DNA from: Streptomyces sp. AV19
Lineage (GTDB): Bacteria > Actinomycetota > Actinomycetes > Streptomycetales > Streptomycetaceae
NCBI RefSeq assembly: GCF_015999245.1
Contig: NZ_JAEAMR010000016.1
Coordinates: 62,001-126,000 of the forward strand
DNA: 64,000 nt
Direction of reading: 5' to 3'
Shown: positions 9,546 through 17,977 of the stretch, in pieces
Position numbering within the stretch: position 1 is the stretch's first letter
How the letters are laid out: every line of letters begins with the position of its first letter
Notes under the pieces: generated by a model
Told to the model about the DNA's origin: nothing
Seen by the model: the letters and a program-made list of their open reading frames with translations, nothing else
Database searches by the model: none
Program-made: the position numbers and the translations under genes

Positions 9546-10073
9546 GTGACACGCCTGACCGTCATGCGAATCGCAGGGGCCGCCGCGGCCGCGGGGATCG
9601 CGCTCACCGTCGCCGCACCGGGCACCGTCCAGGCCGCCGCCGGGCGCGGGACGCCCACCTGCGGCACGGCCGACCTGCGGATCTCGTTCGCCGAACGCCT
9701 CGGCGGGGGGATGAACCACGCGGGCGGGACGCTGGAGCTGAAGAACACCACGGGCCGCACGTGCGCGCTGCGCGGCTACCCCGGGCTGGGCCTGGAGGAC
9801 GCGCGGCACAAGGCACTGCCCACGCGTACGGTGCGCGGCAACACCTGGTACGCGGACGACCCGGGCAACCAGCTCGTCCTGCTGAAGCCGGGCCAAGCGG
9901 CGCAGGCCAACGTCGCCTGGACGCACACGGGGACGGAGGCGCGGTCGGGGTCGTATCTGAGGGTGACGCCGCCGGCCGCGCGCACGTACCGCGTGATACC
10001 GCTCAACGACGCCGTTGATTTCGGGGAGTTGCACGTTACGGCGGTGGCGCACCGGGTGCCGACCCGCGGCTGA
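9546..10073 (+). CDS. Secreted DUF4232 domain protein
   Basis: A 175-residue protein starts at GTG 9546 behind GGGGAAAGGACG. Residues 1-32 are a signal peptide ending in VQAAAG. The mature part has the DUF4232 hallmarks: CGTADLRISF near the start, CALRGYPGLGL with the second cysteine of a likely disulfide, and a C-terminal beta strand. Streptomycetes carry many copies of this family, mostly of unknown function. There is no lipobox, so the protein is probably released. It stands alone between divergent neighbours. Confidence 0.85.
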   Translation: MTRLTVMRIAGAAAAAGIALTVAAPGTVQAAAGRGTPTCGTADLRISFAERLGGGMNHAGGTLELKNTTGRTCALRGYPGLGLEDARHKALPTRTVRGNTWYADDPGNQLVLLKPGQAAQANVAWTHTGTEARSGSYLRVTPPAARTYRVIPLNDAVDFGELHVTAVAHRVPTRG

Positions 10074-10216
10074 CGGCAGACTCCGAGGGCCCCGGACCAT
10101 GCGACGACATCGGCGCAAAAACATCGCACGACCCGGGGCTTTACCTTCCAATCATTGCTCCATGACCAAGACTTGACTAATCTCCGAGTCCGGAACAGCC
10201 CGGAGCACCACGAAAG

Positions 10217-10254
10217 AACCCGGGGTACGCCGTCGCCACGGCGCACACCCGGGT
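10217..10254 (+). terminator. Long GC-rich hairpin
   Basis: The outer arms (ACCCGGGGT / ACACCCGGGT) and inner arms (CGCCGT / ACGGCG) form an almost continuous stem around CGCC. It lies 145 bp after the DUF4232 stop and about 110 bp before the next start. It is either a factor-assisted terminator or a leader structure of the following gene; there is no T tract. Confidence 0.55.
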
Positions 10255-10361
10255 CCTGAACAGATCGACGCGCAGCAGCCGTTCACGAGAGGATCACCCC
10301 CCGCACGCGCGGGGAGTGCGTGGTTGGCGAGCGCGTCGTCCAACTCACCCCGGAGGGTACC

Positions 10362-11225
10362 GTGAACTATCCGAATCGGCTACGTGACGCGATAGCGGAA
10401 GACGGCACGACCCCACTCATAGGCGTCTTCGACATGTTCTCCGCCTCCGTCGCGGCGCAGCACTACGACGGCATGTTCGTCTCCGGCTTCGGCTTCGCCG
10501 CCTCCCACTACGGGCTGCCGGACATCGGGTTCATCGCCTGGCCCGACCTCGTCCACTTCGTCCAGCGGTTACGCCAGGCGTTCCCGCTGCAGCACCTGCT
10601 CGTGGACATCGACGACGGTTACGTGGACCCGGAGACGGCCTGCCACGTGGTGCGTTCGCTGGAGCAGGTCGGCGCCTCCGGGGTGATCCTGGAGGACCAG
10701 AAGCGCCCGCGCCGGTGCGGGCACGTGGACGGCAAGCAGGTGCTGCCGCTGGAGGAGTACCTGGAGAAGCTCACCATGGTGCTGGAGGCGCGGCGCGACA
10801 TGGTGGTCGTCGCGCGCACCGACGCCACGGAGGAGCCCGAGATCCTGCGCCGCGCCAAGGCGTTGGCGGCCACCGACTGCGACGTGATCCTGGTGGACGG
10901 GGTGCGCAGCGTGGACTGGATCCGCAAGGTGCGCGACGTCATCGGGGACAAGCCGCTGCTGTTCAACCAGATCGCCGGCGGCAAGTCGCCCCGGCTGTCG
11001 CTGCCCGAACTCGGGAACCTGGGCGTGGACGTGGCGATCTACAGCACGCCGTGCCTGTTCGCGGCGCAGAGCGCGATGGACGAGGCGCTCACGGTGCTCA
11101 AGCGGGACGACGGCCGGCTGCCGGAGTTCACGTCGTCGAGCATCGGGGTGGACCGGTCGCTGGCCCTGCTGGAGAAGAACATCTCGCGGCACCACGACCG
11201 TCCCTCCGCGGCCGCCGGCCGATAG
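10362..11225 (+). CDS. Isocitrate lyase/PEP mutase superfamily enzyme
   Basis: I place the start at GTG 10362 because GGAGGG sits five bases before it, giving 287 residues; an upstream in-frame GTG at 10320 lacks such a site. The (beta/alpha)8 fold shows LVDIDDGY (metal-binding Asp pair), ILEDQKRPRRCGH with a Cys where isocitrate and methylisocitrate lyases have KKCGH/KRCGH, and VARTDA. The Cys argues for a C-C lyase over a phosphonate mutase, but the substrate cannot be assigned. It is convergent with the FUSC gene and has no operon partner. Confidence 0.8.
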   Translation: MNYPNRLRDAIAEDGTTPLIGVFDMFSASVAAQHYDGMFVSGFGFAASHYGLPDIGFIAWPDLVHFVQRLRQAFPLQHLLVDIDDGYVDPETACHVVRSLEQVGASGVILEDQKRPRRCGHVDGKQVLPLEEYLEKLTMVLEARRDMVVVARTDATEEPEILRRAKALAATDCDVILVDGVRSVDWIRKVRDVIGDKPLLFNQIAGGKSPRLSLPELGNLGVDVAIYSTPCLFAAQSAMDEALTVLKRDDGRLPEFTSSSIGVDRSLALLEKNISRHHDRPSAAAGR

Positions 11226-11236
11226 GGCCGGCCGGT

Positions 11237-11272
11237 GGTCCCGCCGCGCCGCGGCATCGGCACGGCGGGACC
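11237..11272. terminator. Bidirectional terminator between convergent genes
   Basis: Perfect 10-bp arms GGTCCCGCCG (11237-11246) and CGGCGGGACC (11263-11272) flank a 16-nt loop. They sit exactly between the stops of the ICL-like gene (11225) and the FUSC gene (11285). Confidence 0.85.
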
Positions 11273-11284
11273 GCCTCGCGGCCT

Positions 11285-12628
11285 TCACCCCCGGCTGCTG
11301 CGGCTGCCGAAGCGGCTGCGGATCAGCCGGCGGCGGATGCCGCTGAGGAGCGGGAAGCGTTCGCGGAACTCCCGGGAGGCGCGGTCGAGTTCGTTGGTGA
11401 GCCGCTCGGTGCGCTTCTCCACGTCGAGTTCGTCGAGGATCCGGTCCACCTCGGCCAGCAGGGAGCCGTGCAGCTGCCACTGGCGGGGGTGTTCGCGCAC
11501 CTTGTCGAGCAGCAGGTGGGCGGCGCGGTCGCGGCTGCGGCGGCCGGCGGCCAGGTCCTCGAGGAGGCGCGACTCGGCGTCCTCGGCGTTCGTGCTGACC
11601 TGGGTGGTGATCAGGACGGCGAAGCTGCGGACGGCCCGGGCGAGGTGCTCGAAGACGTCCGCGAGGGCGTCGGCGACGTCCGCCGGGAAGAGCGGCTCGT
11701 CGGTGCGCTCGCGGGCGAGGTCGGTCAGCGAGCGGCACATCACGCGCACGACGACGGCGGAGATCTCCAGGGCGTCCAGCCCCGTCCGCAGCACGATGCG
11801 GGAGAGCAGCCCCTCCTTGACACGGGGGTTGAGCCGCAGGCTGTCCTCGGCCTGCCGCAGCGAGACGTCCACCTCGGCGATGTCGTGGTCGAGCCGGCGG
11901 GCCTCGTGCAGCCGTGCGGCGGCCTCGGCGACGGCCACGGGCCGGCCGACCTCGGCGCCGACGTGCCGCAGCAGCGTGCTCATCCGGCGTGCCAGGTCCT
12001 GGATGGCCTCGCCGGCCGGCTCGACCCAGACGGGCGGCACGAACAGCACGTTGAACAGCAGCCCGACCACCGCGCCGATCAGCGTCTCCAGCACCCGGTC
12101 CCAGGCCGTGTCGGCCACCCGGGTGACGCCGAGGACGAGCATGGCGCTGATCGCCACCTCGGGGACGAATTCCCCCACGCGGACGAACCGTCCGATGACC
12201 AGGGACGCGAGGATGATCAGCCCGAGGCTCCACCAGGTGAGGCCGACCAGCCAGCTGAAGCCGATGGCGATCAGGACACCCGCGACGACGGAGTTGACCC
12301 GCCGGACGCTGGTGGTCAGCGTGGAGTAGAGGGTCACCTGGACGACGAGCAGGGCCGTGAGCGGCGCGGTCAGCGGCGCGGGTTCGCTGCTGAGCGACAG
12401 GGCCACCACGTAGGAGATGACGGCGGCGGCCGTCGAACGGACCGTCTGCGCGACCGCGGGTTCCCGGCCGCGGCGGACCAGGCTCGTCAGGGGTTCGGGG
12501 AGATCACGCACCGTAGACGTCTTCCCGGCCGCCCGCACGGCGGACCGGACGGCGGGGACATGCCACCCGGGTGGTCGGCGCGCGGGTGACCGGCGGCGAC
12601 CGGGAACTCCCCTGCCGGGTTCCGCCAT
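11285..12628 (-). CDS. FUSC/aromatic-acid-exporter-type membrane protein
   Basis: A 447-residue protein whose N-terminal half has a basic lead, then about six hydrophobic segments (residues 60-210, e.g. AAVISYVVALSLS, VVAGVLIAIGFSWLVGL and LETLIGAVVGLLFNVLF). A long soluble helical C-terminus rich in R/E/L follows. This is the architecture of FUSC/ArAE (DUF939-like) proteins, which act as presumed efflux carriers for aromatic or fusaric-acid-like compounds. The first 25 residues are disordered, so a later start is possible. It is divergent from the cold-shock gene. Confidence 0.8.
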   Translation of the reverse strand: MAEPGRGVPGRRRSPARRPPGWHVPAVRSAVRAAGKTSTVRDLPEPLTSLVRRGREPAVAQTVRSTAAAVISYVVALSLSSEPAPLTAPLTALLVVQVTLYSTLTTSVRRVNSVVAGVLIAIGFSWLVGLTWWSLGLIILASLVIGRFVRVGEFVPEVAISAMLVLGVTRVADTAWDRVLETLIGAVVGLLFNVLFVPPVWVEPAGEAIQDLARRMSTLLRHVGAEVGRPVAVAEAAARLHEARRLDHDIAEVDVSLRQAEDSLRLNPRVKEGLLSRIVLRTGLDALEISAVVVRVMCRSLTDLARERTDEPLFPADVADALADVFEHLARAVRSFAVLITTQVSTNAEDAESRLLEDLAAGRRSRDRAAHLLLDKVREHPRQWQLHGSLLAEVDRILDELDVEKRTERLTNELDRASREFRERFPLLSGIRRRLIRSRFGSRSSRG

Positions 12629-12745
12629 TAGGGGGAATGGCAGGGGGTTGACAGGGGGATTGTGTCCGCCTCCTGCGCTGGCGTATCGTCCGGACGGGCC
12701 TGGGACAAGGCCGCGATGTCACGTGGTGTAGGTGGGGAATTGTCT

Positions 12746-13162
12746 GTGGTTACGGGAAAAATAATCCGGTTCGACGAGTTCCGCGGGTACGGTTTCGTCG
12801 CCCCGGACACCGGCGGCGAGGATGTCTTCATGCACGTCAACGACGTGCACGCGGACAAACGCCTGATCGTGCCGGGTGCGTTCGTGGAATTCGTCGTCGA
12901 GGAGGGCGAGCGGGGGCTGAAGGCCTCCCAGGTGCGTCTGATCGACCGGGGCGCGCGGGCGGTGGATTCACCGGTGCAGGCTTTCGGCGTGCACACGTCG
13001 GGCGACGACGGCGACTGCGACGTGCTCTCCGGCAAGGAATTCCTGGACGAGGTCACCGAATTGCTGCTCAGCGCCGCGCCGGCGATGACCGGTGAGCAGA
13101 TCCTCCTCGTGCGGCAGCGCATGGTGCGCCTCGCGGCCAACCACGGCTGGGTCGAGGCGTAG
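12746..13162 (+). CDS. Cold-shock domain protein with C-terminal extension
   Basis: Starting at GTG 12746 behind GGTGGGG, the product has 138 residues. Residues 1-66 are a cold-shock/OB domain with RNP1-like GYGFVAP and RNP2-like DVFMHV. The other half is an acidic linker plus a helical region (EFLDEVTELLLSAAP ... EQILLVRQRMV), absent from 67-residue CspA types. It probably binds RNA or single-stranded DNA. Longer starts at 12662 and 12718 exist but have weaker ribosome sites. A compact hairpin follows the stop. Confidence 0.85.
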   Translation: MVTGKIIRFDEFRGYGFVAPDTGGEDVFMHVNDVHADKRLIVPGAFVEFVVEEGERGLKASQVRLIDRGARAVDSPVQAFGVHTSGDDGDCDVLSGKEFLDEVTELLLSAAPAMTGEQILLVRQRMVRLAANHGWVEA

Positions 13163-13163
13163 A

Positions 13164-13177
13164 CGTCCTTCCGGACG
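13164..13177 (+). terminator. Hairpin after the cold-shock gene
   Basis: CGTCC-TTCC-GGACG begins two bases after the TAG of the cold-shock gene; a short stem with a stable UUCC-type loop. Confidence 0.55.
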
Positions 13178-13428
13178 CCAACGGGCCTGCGGGGCACGGC
13201 AGTACGCCGGGCCCCCGGTCCTGTTCGAAGCCGAGCAGCGGCAACGGCGGACCGATGCGCTCACGTATAACGCTCCCCTCGACCTGCGCACGGCACATCC
13301 CGCACCGGCTCACGCTCGCACTCCGGCGCCTGGGCTGCGTACACCGTGCCGCACCGTCCCCGCTCAACCGGCGCATCCCAACCAAGAGGTCTAAATTGGG
13401 TGGAAGCGCACACGAGAGGAGATATGGC

Positions 13429-13506
13429 ATGTCCTCGAAACGGCGCCGCAAGAAGAAGAAAGCCCGTATGAAGGGCGCCAACCACGGCAAGCGGCCGCAG
13501 TGCTGA
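13429..13506 (+). CDS. Ribosomal protein bL37-like mini-protein (25 aa)
   Basis: ATG 13429 lies seven bases after AGGAGA and encodes 25 residues: MSSK, then a run of Arg/Lys, then ANHGKRPQC. The very basic body and the terminal ANHGKRP signature match the actinobacterial large-subunit protein bL37, which is normally about 24 residues. It would bind 23S rRNA. The gene is monocistronic, with about 265 bp of non-coding DNA before it and a strong hairpin after it. The terminal cysteine is worth comparing with other copies. Family assignment is from recalled motif only. Confidence 0.75.
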   Translation: MSSKRRRKKKKARMKGANHGKRPQC

Positions 13507-13511
13507 GCACC

Positions 13512-13530
13512 GGGCCCGGCCTCCGGGCCC
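13512..13530 (+). terminator. Strong hairpin after bL37-like gene
   Basis: Perfect 8-bp arms GGGCCCGG and CCGGGCCC around a CCT loop, six bases after the stop codon. It may also serve the convergent lipase gene, whose stop is at 13588. Confidence 0.8.
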
Positions 13531-13587
13531 GTCCGGACGGATCACCGGCTGCGGCGGGACCCGGCGCATTGGCGGGCGCGTGGAGTG

Positions 13588-14853
13588 TCAGCCCGGTGGT
13601 ACGGCGAACGGCGTGCACTTCCCCGCCGGCCGTCCCCCGTGCTCGCCGAAGAACGTGAGCACGTCGCAGATCGACTGGCCGAGCACGTCGTCGTGCCCGC
13701 GGCCCGGGTACGTCCGTTCCGCCACCGCCGGGGAGCCCAGGGCCCGGAGGTTCCGGGCGACCTGGGCGGTCCACTGGGCCGGTACGTCCAGGTCGTTGCC
13801 GCCCTGGACGATCAGGACGGGGGACGGCACGGCGGCCCGGTCCGGGTTGCCGTAGGCGGCCATGGTCCGGCCGAGGGCCGCGAGGCGGGCCGGGGGGAAG
13901 GGCAGGGCCTGTTCCGTGGTGACGCCGTTCAGGGACGGGTGCCGGTCCTTCAGGCATTCGCCGAAGACCCGGGTGGCGGTGCGGGTCGCGGTCGGCCCGA
14001 GAAGCCGGTCCAGGCTCAGCGACCGGTCGGTGGTGGTCAGCCCGGCCAGGGAGTAGAGCGCGAAGGTGAGTTGGGCGGGCTGGTGCGCGGCGATGACTCC
14101 CGGGAGCATCGTGTCGAGGTGGCTGGCCGGGGCGACCGCCACGGCCCCTCCGAAGCGCAGCCCGGGCGCCCGCTGTGCCGCGCGGGCGGCGAACAGGGCC
14201 GCCTGCCCGCCCTGGGAGTGTCCGGCGGCGAACCAGGTCGCCGAGAGCCCGGGCAGGATCCGCCGGGCGGCGAGGACGCTGTCGACCACGGCGTTGCCCT
14301 CGTCCGCCCCGACGAGGTAGGTGTGCATGCCCGGGGTTCCGAGCCCCGGGTAGTCCGTGGCCGCGACCGCGTAGCCGGCGCGGAGGAAGGCGCGGATCTC
14401 CTGGACGTAGACGGCGTCCCCCAGGTTCGCCGCGTGCGAGGGCGCGCAGGCGTCCGCGACGCCGGTGGTGCCGTGCGCCCATGCCACGACCGGGCGGCCT
14501 CCCTCCGGCGGGGGGCCGTCGGGGACGAGCAGGGTCGCGCTGACGGCGATGTCGGCGCCGTGGGCGTCGGCCGAGTGGTGGAGCACGGTCCAGCGCCGGG
14601 CCCGGCCGAACGTGGCGTCCGGCCCCCGGTCGGTGGCGGCGATCGGCGTCCCGGCGGGCGCGGGGGCGAGCGGCCGGGGTATTCGGTAGGTGGCGCCGGA
14701 CGTTTCGACGGCGGGCGGATTTCCCCCTCCCCCGCCGCCTCCCGCCCCGGTCGCGGGCGCGTCGTCGGCGCATCCCTGGGTCGCGGCGAGGAGGAGCACG
14801 GCGCCGAGGGCGCCTCCGATCGCCTTGGTCCGGCAGGTGCTCGATATGCCCAC
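13588..14853 (-). CDS. Secretory-lipase-family lipoprotein
   Basis: The start GTG 14853 (VGISS...) follows GAAGGGA at good spacing and gives 421 residues; a start 39 bp upstream is less likely. A type II signal peptide ends in the lipobox AATQGC, so the protein should be lipid-anchored outside the membrane. A Gly-rich linker precedes an alpha/beta-hydrolase domain of the fungal secretory lipase type, with WAHGTTG (oxyanion), DYPGLGT, nucleophile GHSQGG, GGNDLD (acid) and GRGHDD (His). It likely cleaves lipids or esters at the cell surface. Six or more cysteines may form disulfides. Confidence 0.85.
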   Translation of the reverse strand: MGISSTCRTKAIGGALGAVLLLAATQGCADDAPATGAGGGGGGGNPPAVETSGATYRIPRPLAPAPAGTPIAATDRGPDATFGRARRWTVLHHSADAHGADIAVSATLLVPDGPPPEGGRPVVAWAHGTTGVADACAPSHAANLGDAVYVQEIRAFLRAGYAVAATDYPGLGTPGMHTYLVGADEGNAVVDSVLAARRILPGLSATWFAAGHSQGGQAALFAARAAQRAPGLRFGGAVAVAPASHLDTMLPGVIAAHQPAQLTFALYSLAGLTTTDRSLSLDRLLGPTATRTATRVFGECLKDRHPSLNGVTTEQALPFPPARLAALGRTMAAYGNPDRAAVPSPVLIVQGGNDLDVPAQWTAQVARNLRALGSPAVAERTYPGRGHDDVLGQSICDVLTFFGEHGGRPAGKCTPFAVPPG

Positions 14854-14953
14854 AGCAGCTGTCCCTTCACGGTGCCGGACCCAGCGTCCCAACGGGCGGG
14901 GCGCGGCGCAGGACGGGTACGGCCGGACGGGTGACGGGACGGACGGTGACCGT

Positions 14954-15199
14954 TCAGAGATAGACGACGCGCACGATGGTGAGGGTCAGGACGCTGCGGC
15001 TGACGTAGTAGCGGATCAGGACGTCCGCGACGGTGGCCTCGCGCCGGTCGTGCTCCCGGCCGATGGAGGCGGAGCCGCAGCCGTAGGGGTGGTCGGCCAC
15101 CAGCCGCACGGCGCGGTCGAAGCGGGCCCGCAGGGCGGGGTCCATACCGGTGCACGCCTGGTCGGCCGGAGGCGCATACTGGATCCGGTACCCGCTCAC
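14954..15199 (-). CDS. RelE/ParE-like toxin candidate
   Basis: GTG 15199 overlaps the upstream gene's TGA by four bases (GTGA) and gives 81 residues. The sequence has an N-terminal helix pair (ALRARFDRAVRLV), then strands ending in VLIRYYVSRSVLTLTIVRVVYL-like hydrophobic segments, consistent with a small RelE/ParE fold. A conserved-looking RREATVADV precedes the last strands. Coupling to a small acidic partner suggests a type II toxin-antitoxin module. No catalytic residues can be asserted; toxicity is inference from size, fold pattern and overlap. Confidence 0.65.
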   Translation of the reverse strand: MSGYRIQYAPPADQACTGMDPALRARFDRAVRLVADHPYGCGSASIGREHDRREATVADVLIRYYVSRSVLTLTIVRVVYL

Positions 15200-15471
15200 A
15201 CCGCCCCCGGGCGGCCGGCGGCGGTGGGGACGGCGCCGACGTCCTCGCCCCGTGCGAGGCGGTCGAAGAGTTCCTCGTCCTCCCGGTCCGCCTCCGTGGC
15301 CGCCAGGGCCCAGCGGACCAGGGCGGCCGGGAGTTCGGCCGTCGGCACGTGCGGGATCTCCTCGTCGAAATCGCGCAGTTGGTCCTCGTCGAGGGCCGAA
15401 CGGATCCCGGCGATGGTGCCGGGCAGTTCGACCAGTTCCCCGCCGATCACGGTCTTCATCGTCGCGTCCAC
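15196..15471 (-). CDS. Acidic antitoxin candidate
   Basis: The start is taken as GTG 15471, five bases after GGAGGAT, giving 91 residues; ATG 15459 is a second option. The product is strongly acidic (EDQLRDFDEEIP, EADREDEELFDRLARGED), with a central helix LPAALVRWALAA and a disordered Pro/Gly tail. This fits an antitoxin whose tail wraps a basic toxin. The four-base overlap with the downstream 81-residue gene implies coupled translation. There is no obvious ribbon-helix-helix or HTH motif, so autoregulation is uncertain. Confidence 0.6.
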   Translation of the reverse strand: MDATMKTVIGGELVELPGTIAGIRSALDEDQLRDFDEEIPHVPTAELPAALVRWALAATEADREDEELFDRLARGEDVGAVPTAAGRPGAV

Positions 15472-15676
15472 GGCATCCTCCTCGGGCCCGCGGGACACCG
15501 TACGACAGCCGGGCTCCGGCGGCCACGCGTTCATGGCGAACGGCGAAGGGAGTGTCTCCACGACCATGGAACGGACGCATTGAACAGACGCAACGACTCG
15601 TCCACTCTCCGGACTGGACGCGGCGTCACGTCTGGATCGATCGTCTCCCCGCACCGCACTCACGAGAGGCCCGCCC

Positions 15677-16906
15677 GTGGTCGATCCCGCCCTCCGCTCC
15701 GCCGACCGGCCGCAGGCGCCCGCGCTCGGGCGCGGCGGCCGCCTCGCCGCGGCGAGCGTCACCTTCGCCTTCTGGATCACCATGGCGGGCACCACCGCGC
15801 CCACACCGCTGTATCCGGTCTACGGCGAGGACTTCGGCTTCACGCCCTTCACCGTCACCGTGGTCTTCGCCGTCTACGCCCTGGGGGTCGTGCTCGGTCT
15901 GCTGGTCCTCGGCCGGCTCTCCGACCAGATCGGGCGGCGCCCGGTGCTCGTCCTGTCCACGCTGCTCTCCGCGGCCGCCGCACTGGTGTTCCTGTGCGCC
16001 CAGAACCTGGGGGTCGTGCTCGTCGGCCGGGTCCTCTCCGGCTTCTCCGCCGCCCTGGTCACCGGCGCGGCGACGGCGGCGCTCACCGAAGTCCTCGGTC
16101 CCGGCCGCCGGATCAGGCCGGCCACCCTGGCGCTCTTCGCCAACATGGGCGGCCTGGCCTGCGGCACGCTGCTGGCCGGCATCCTCGCCGACACCGCGCC
16201 GGCCCCGCTGCGCACCCCCTGGGCCGTGATGCTCGCCCTCGCCGTCGTCGGCCTCATCGGCGTCGCCCTGACCCCCGAGAGCTCCGCGCACCGCTCCGGG
16301 TTCACCCTCCGCCTCCAGCCGCTGCACGTCCCCGGCGAGATCCGCTCGGACTTCCTGCGCTCGGCGATGGCGGCCGGCGCGGGCTTCGCCGTGCTCGGCG
16401 TCCTCACCGCCGTGACCGGCCTGTTCATGGACACGGTGGTGCACGAGACGAGCCACTCGCTCACCGGGCTCGTGGTCTTCACCGCGTTCGCCTGCACCGC
16501 CCTGGGCCAGCTCCTGGTGCGCTTCCTGCGGCCCGCCGCCGCCCTGCCCGCGGCCTGTCTCGGGCTCGTCCTGGCGGCGGCGCTGATCGCCACCGCCATG
16601 GCCACCCGCACCCTCGCGCCCCTGGTCGTCGGCGCCGCCGTCAACGGCCTGGCCACCGGCGTCTCCATCGGCCACGGCCTGGGGAGCATCACCACCCGCA
16701 GCGCCCCCGAGCACCGCGGCGCCTCCGTCTCCACCTTCTTCGCCATCCTCTACACGCTGCTCGCGCTGCCGGCCATCGGCGTGGGCGTGCTGATCCGGGA
16801 GTCGAGCCTGCGCCCGGCGGGCGAGATCTTCAGCGCGGTGGTCGCGGCCCTGGCCCTCGCGGTCCTGCTCAGCCTGGTCCGTACCCGGCGCGACGCCCGG
16901 ACGTGA
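15677..16906 (+). CDS. MFS transporter
   Basis: A 409-residue protein from GTG 15677 with about twelve hydrophobic segments. The MFS motif A is present between TM2 and TM3 (GRLSDQIGRRPVL), and GRVLSGFSAAL lies in TM4. The general family is drug/metabolite efflux; the substrate is not identifiable. The TetR gene 92 bp downstream on the same strand may control it, a common arrangement. Confidence 0.9.
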   Translation: MVDPALRSADRPQAPALGRGGRLAAASVTFAFWITMAGTTAPTPLYPVYGEDFGFTPFTVTVVFAVYALGVVLGLLVLGRLSDQIGRRPVLVLSTLLSAAAALVFLCAQNLGVVLVGRVLSGFSAALVTGAATAALTEVLGPGRRIRPATLALFANMGGLACGTLLAGILADTAPAPLRTPWAVMLALAVVGLIGVALTPESSAHRSGFTLRLQPLHVPGEIRSDFLRSAMAAGAGFAVLGVLTAVTGLFMDTVVHETSHSLTGLVVFTAFACTALGQLLVRFLRPAAALPAACLGLVLAAALIATAMATRTLAPLVVGAAVNGLATGVSIGHGLGSITTRSAPEHRGASVSTFFAILYTLLALPAIGVGVLIRESSLRPAGEIFSAVVAALALAVLLSLVRTRRDART

Positions 16907-16997
16907 CGGCTGGGCACGGAGCCCGAACCGGCCCCGGTGCGGCGGACGTCCGGCCCCACCGCTGTGCCAGAATCCCTGTGCCCGTACGACCCGGAAG

Positions 16998-17651
16998 GTG
17001 AAGGCCATCAGCGCCCCGCAGAAGCCCGAACGCCCCCGCACCCCCGCACCCGTCATCAGCAGGACGGGCCCCCGGCGCAGCGAGAGCGCGCGTCAGGCGG
17101 TGCTGCACGCCGCCGACGACCTCCTGGCGGAACGCGGGTTCGCCGCGCTGACCATCGAGGGCATCGCCGCCCGGGCCGGTGTCGCCAAGCAGACCATCTA
17201 CCGCTGGTGGCGCTCCAAGGTGGACATCCTCCTCGACGCCGTCACCCAGGACGCCCACGAGGCCCTGGACTGGCAGGCGCCCGGCGGGGACGGCCCCGAG
17301 GAGTACCTCAGGGCCCATCTGCGGCGCGTGGCCGCCTTCTTCGAGCAGCCGGCCGGCCTGGTTCTGCGGGCGCTGCTGGGGCACGCCCAGCTCGACGCCG
17401 AGGCGGCCGAGGCGCTGCGCAGCGGTTTCCTTCGCGAGCAGCGGGAGCGGGACGTGGCCGGGCTGCGCGCCGTCCTGGAACGGCACACCGGCCGGGCCGT
17501 GGACGAGCGCACCGCCGACCGGCTGACCGACGTGCTGCTCGGCCCGCTGTACTACCGGCCCCTGGCCTTCGGGGAAACGGCCGGTCCCGAGGTCACGGAC
17601 GCGACCGCCCGCCTCGTCCTGGAGCTGGCGGCCGACCGGCCGGTGGGCTGA
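16998..17651 (+). CDS. TetR-family transcriptional regulator
   Basis: A 217-residue protein. Residues 24-75 hold the TetR HTH: a helix beginning ARQAVLHAADDLL, then FAALTIEGIAARAGVAKQTIYRWWRSKVDIL, where TIYRWW is the recognition helix end. The C-terminal ligand domain is helical with a TetR_C-type pattern. GTG 16998 has poor ribosome-site spacing, so the true start may differ. Likely targets are the MFS gene upstream or its own promoter. Confidence 0.88.
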   Translation: MKAISAPQKPERPRTPAPVISRTGPRRSESARQAVLHAADDLLAERGFAALTIEGIAARAGVAKQTIYRWWRSKVDILLDAVTQDAHEALDWQAPGGDGPEEYLRAHLRRVAAFFEQPAGLVLRALLGHAQLDAEAAEALRSGFLREQRERDVAGLRAVLERHTGRAVDERTADRLTDVLLGPLYYRPLAFGETAGPEVTDATARLVLELAADRPVG

Positions 17652-17664
17652 ACGGGCCGGGGCC

Positions 17665-17680
17665 GCCCGCCTTTGCGGGC
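17665..17680 (+). terminator. Terminator after tetR-type gene
   Basis: GCCCGC-CTTT-GCGGGC, perfect six-base arms, 13 bases after the TetR stop. Confidence 0.7.
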
Positions 17681-17977
17681 GATACGGTACGCCCGCACGA
17701 TGTCCGAAGCAGCCGGTCCTCGACGGCACAGGCCGGCCGGCTCCGTCCCGTACAGCGGTCGACGGGCCCGCCCGCGCGGCCCGGCCCCGAGGTTCCGCCC
17801 GAAGCGACGGATCCGCCCGGAAGCGGCGGGACTCCGACGGCACGCCACGAGCGGGAGCCGCGGCCCCACAACCCCGCCCGGCGCGGCGTCCCGGCACACC
17901 AGCCCGCTGTTTGGCCGCCGACGACGCCCGTGCAAGAGTGGCCCGTACACGTATTGACCAGAGAGAAGGGCAGTGCC
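17681..17977 (+). other. Leader region of the mycothiol dehydrogenase gene
   Basis: About 300 bp without a supportable gene. The right end holds AGAGAAGGG before GTG 17978. Open frames here continue from upstream with no family features. The promoter of the formaldehyde-detoxification pair must lie here, but I see no clear operator. Confidence 0.45.
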
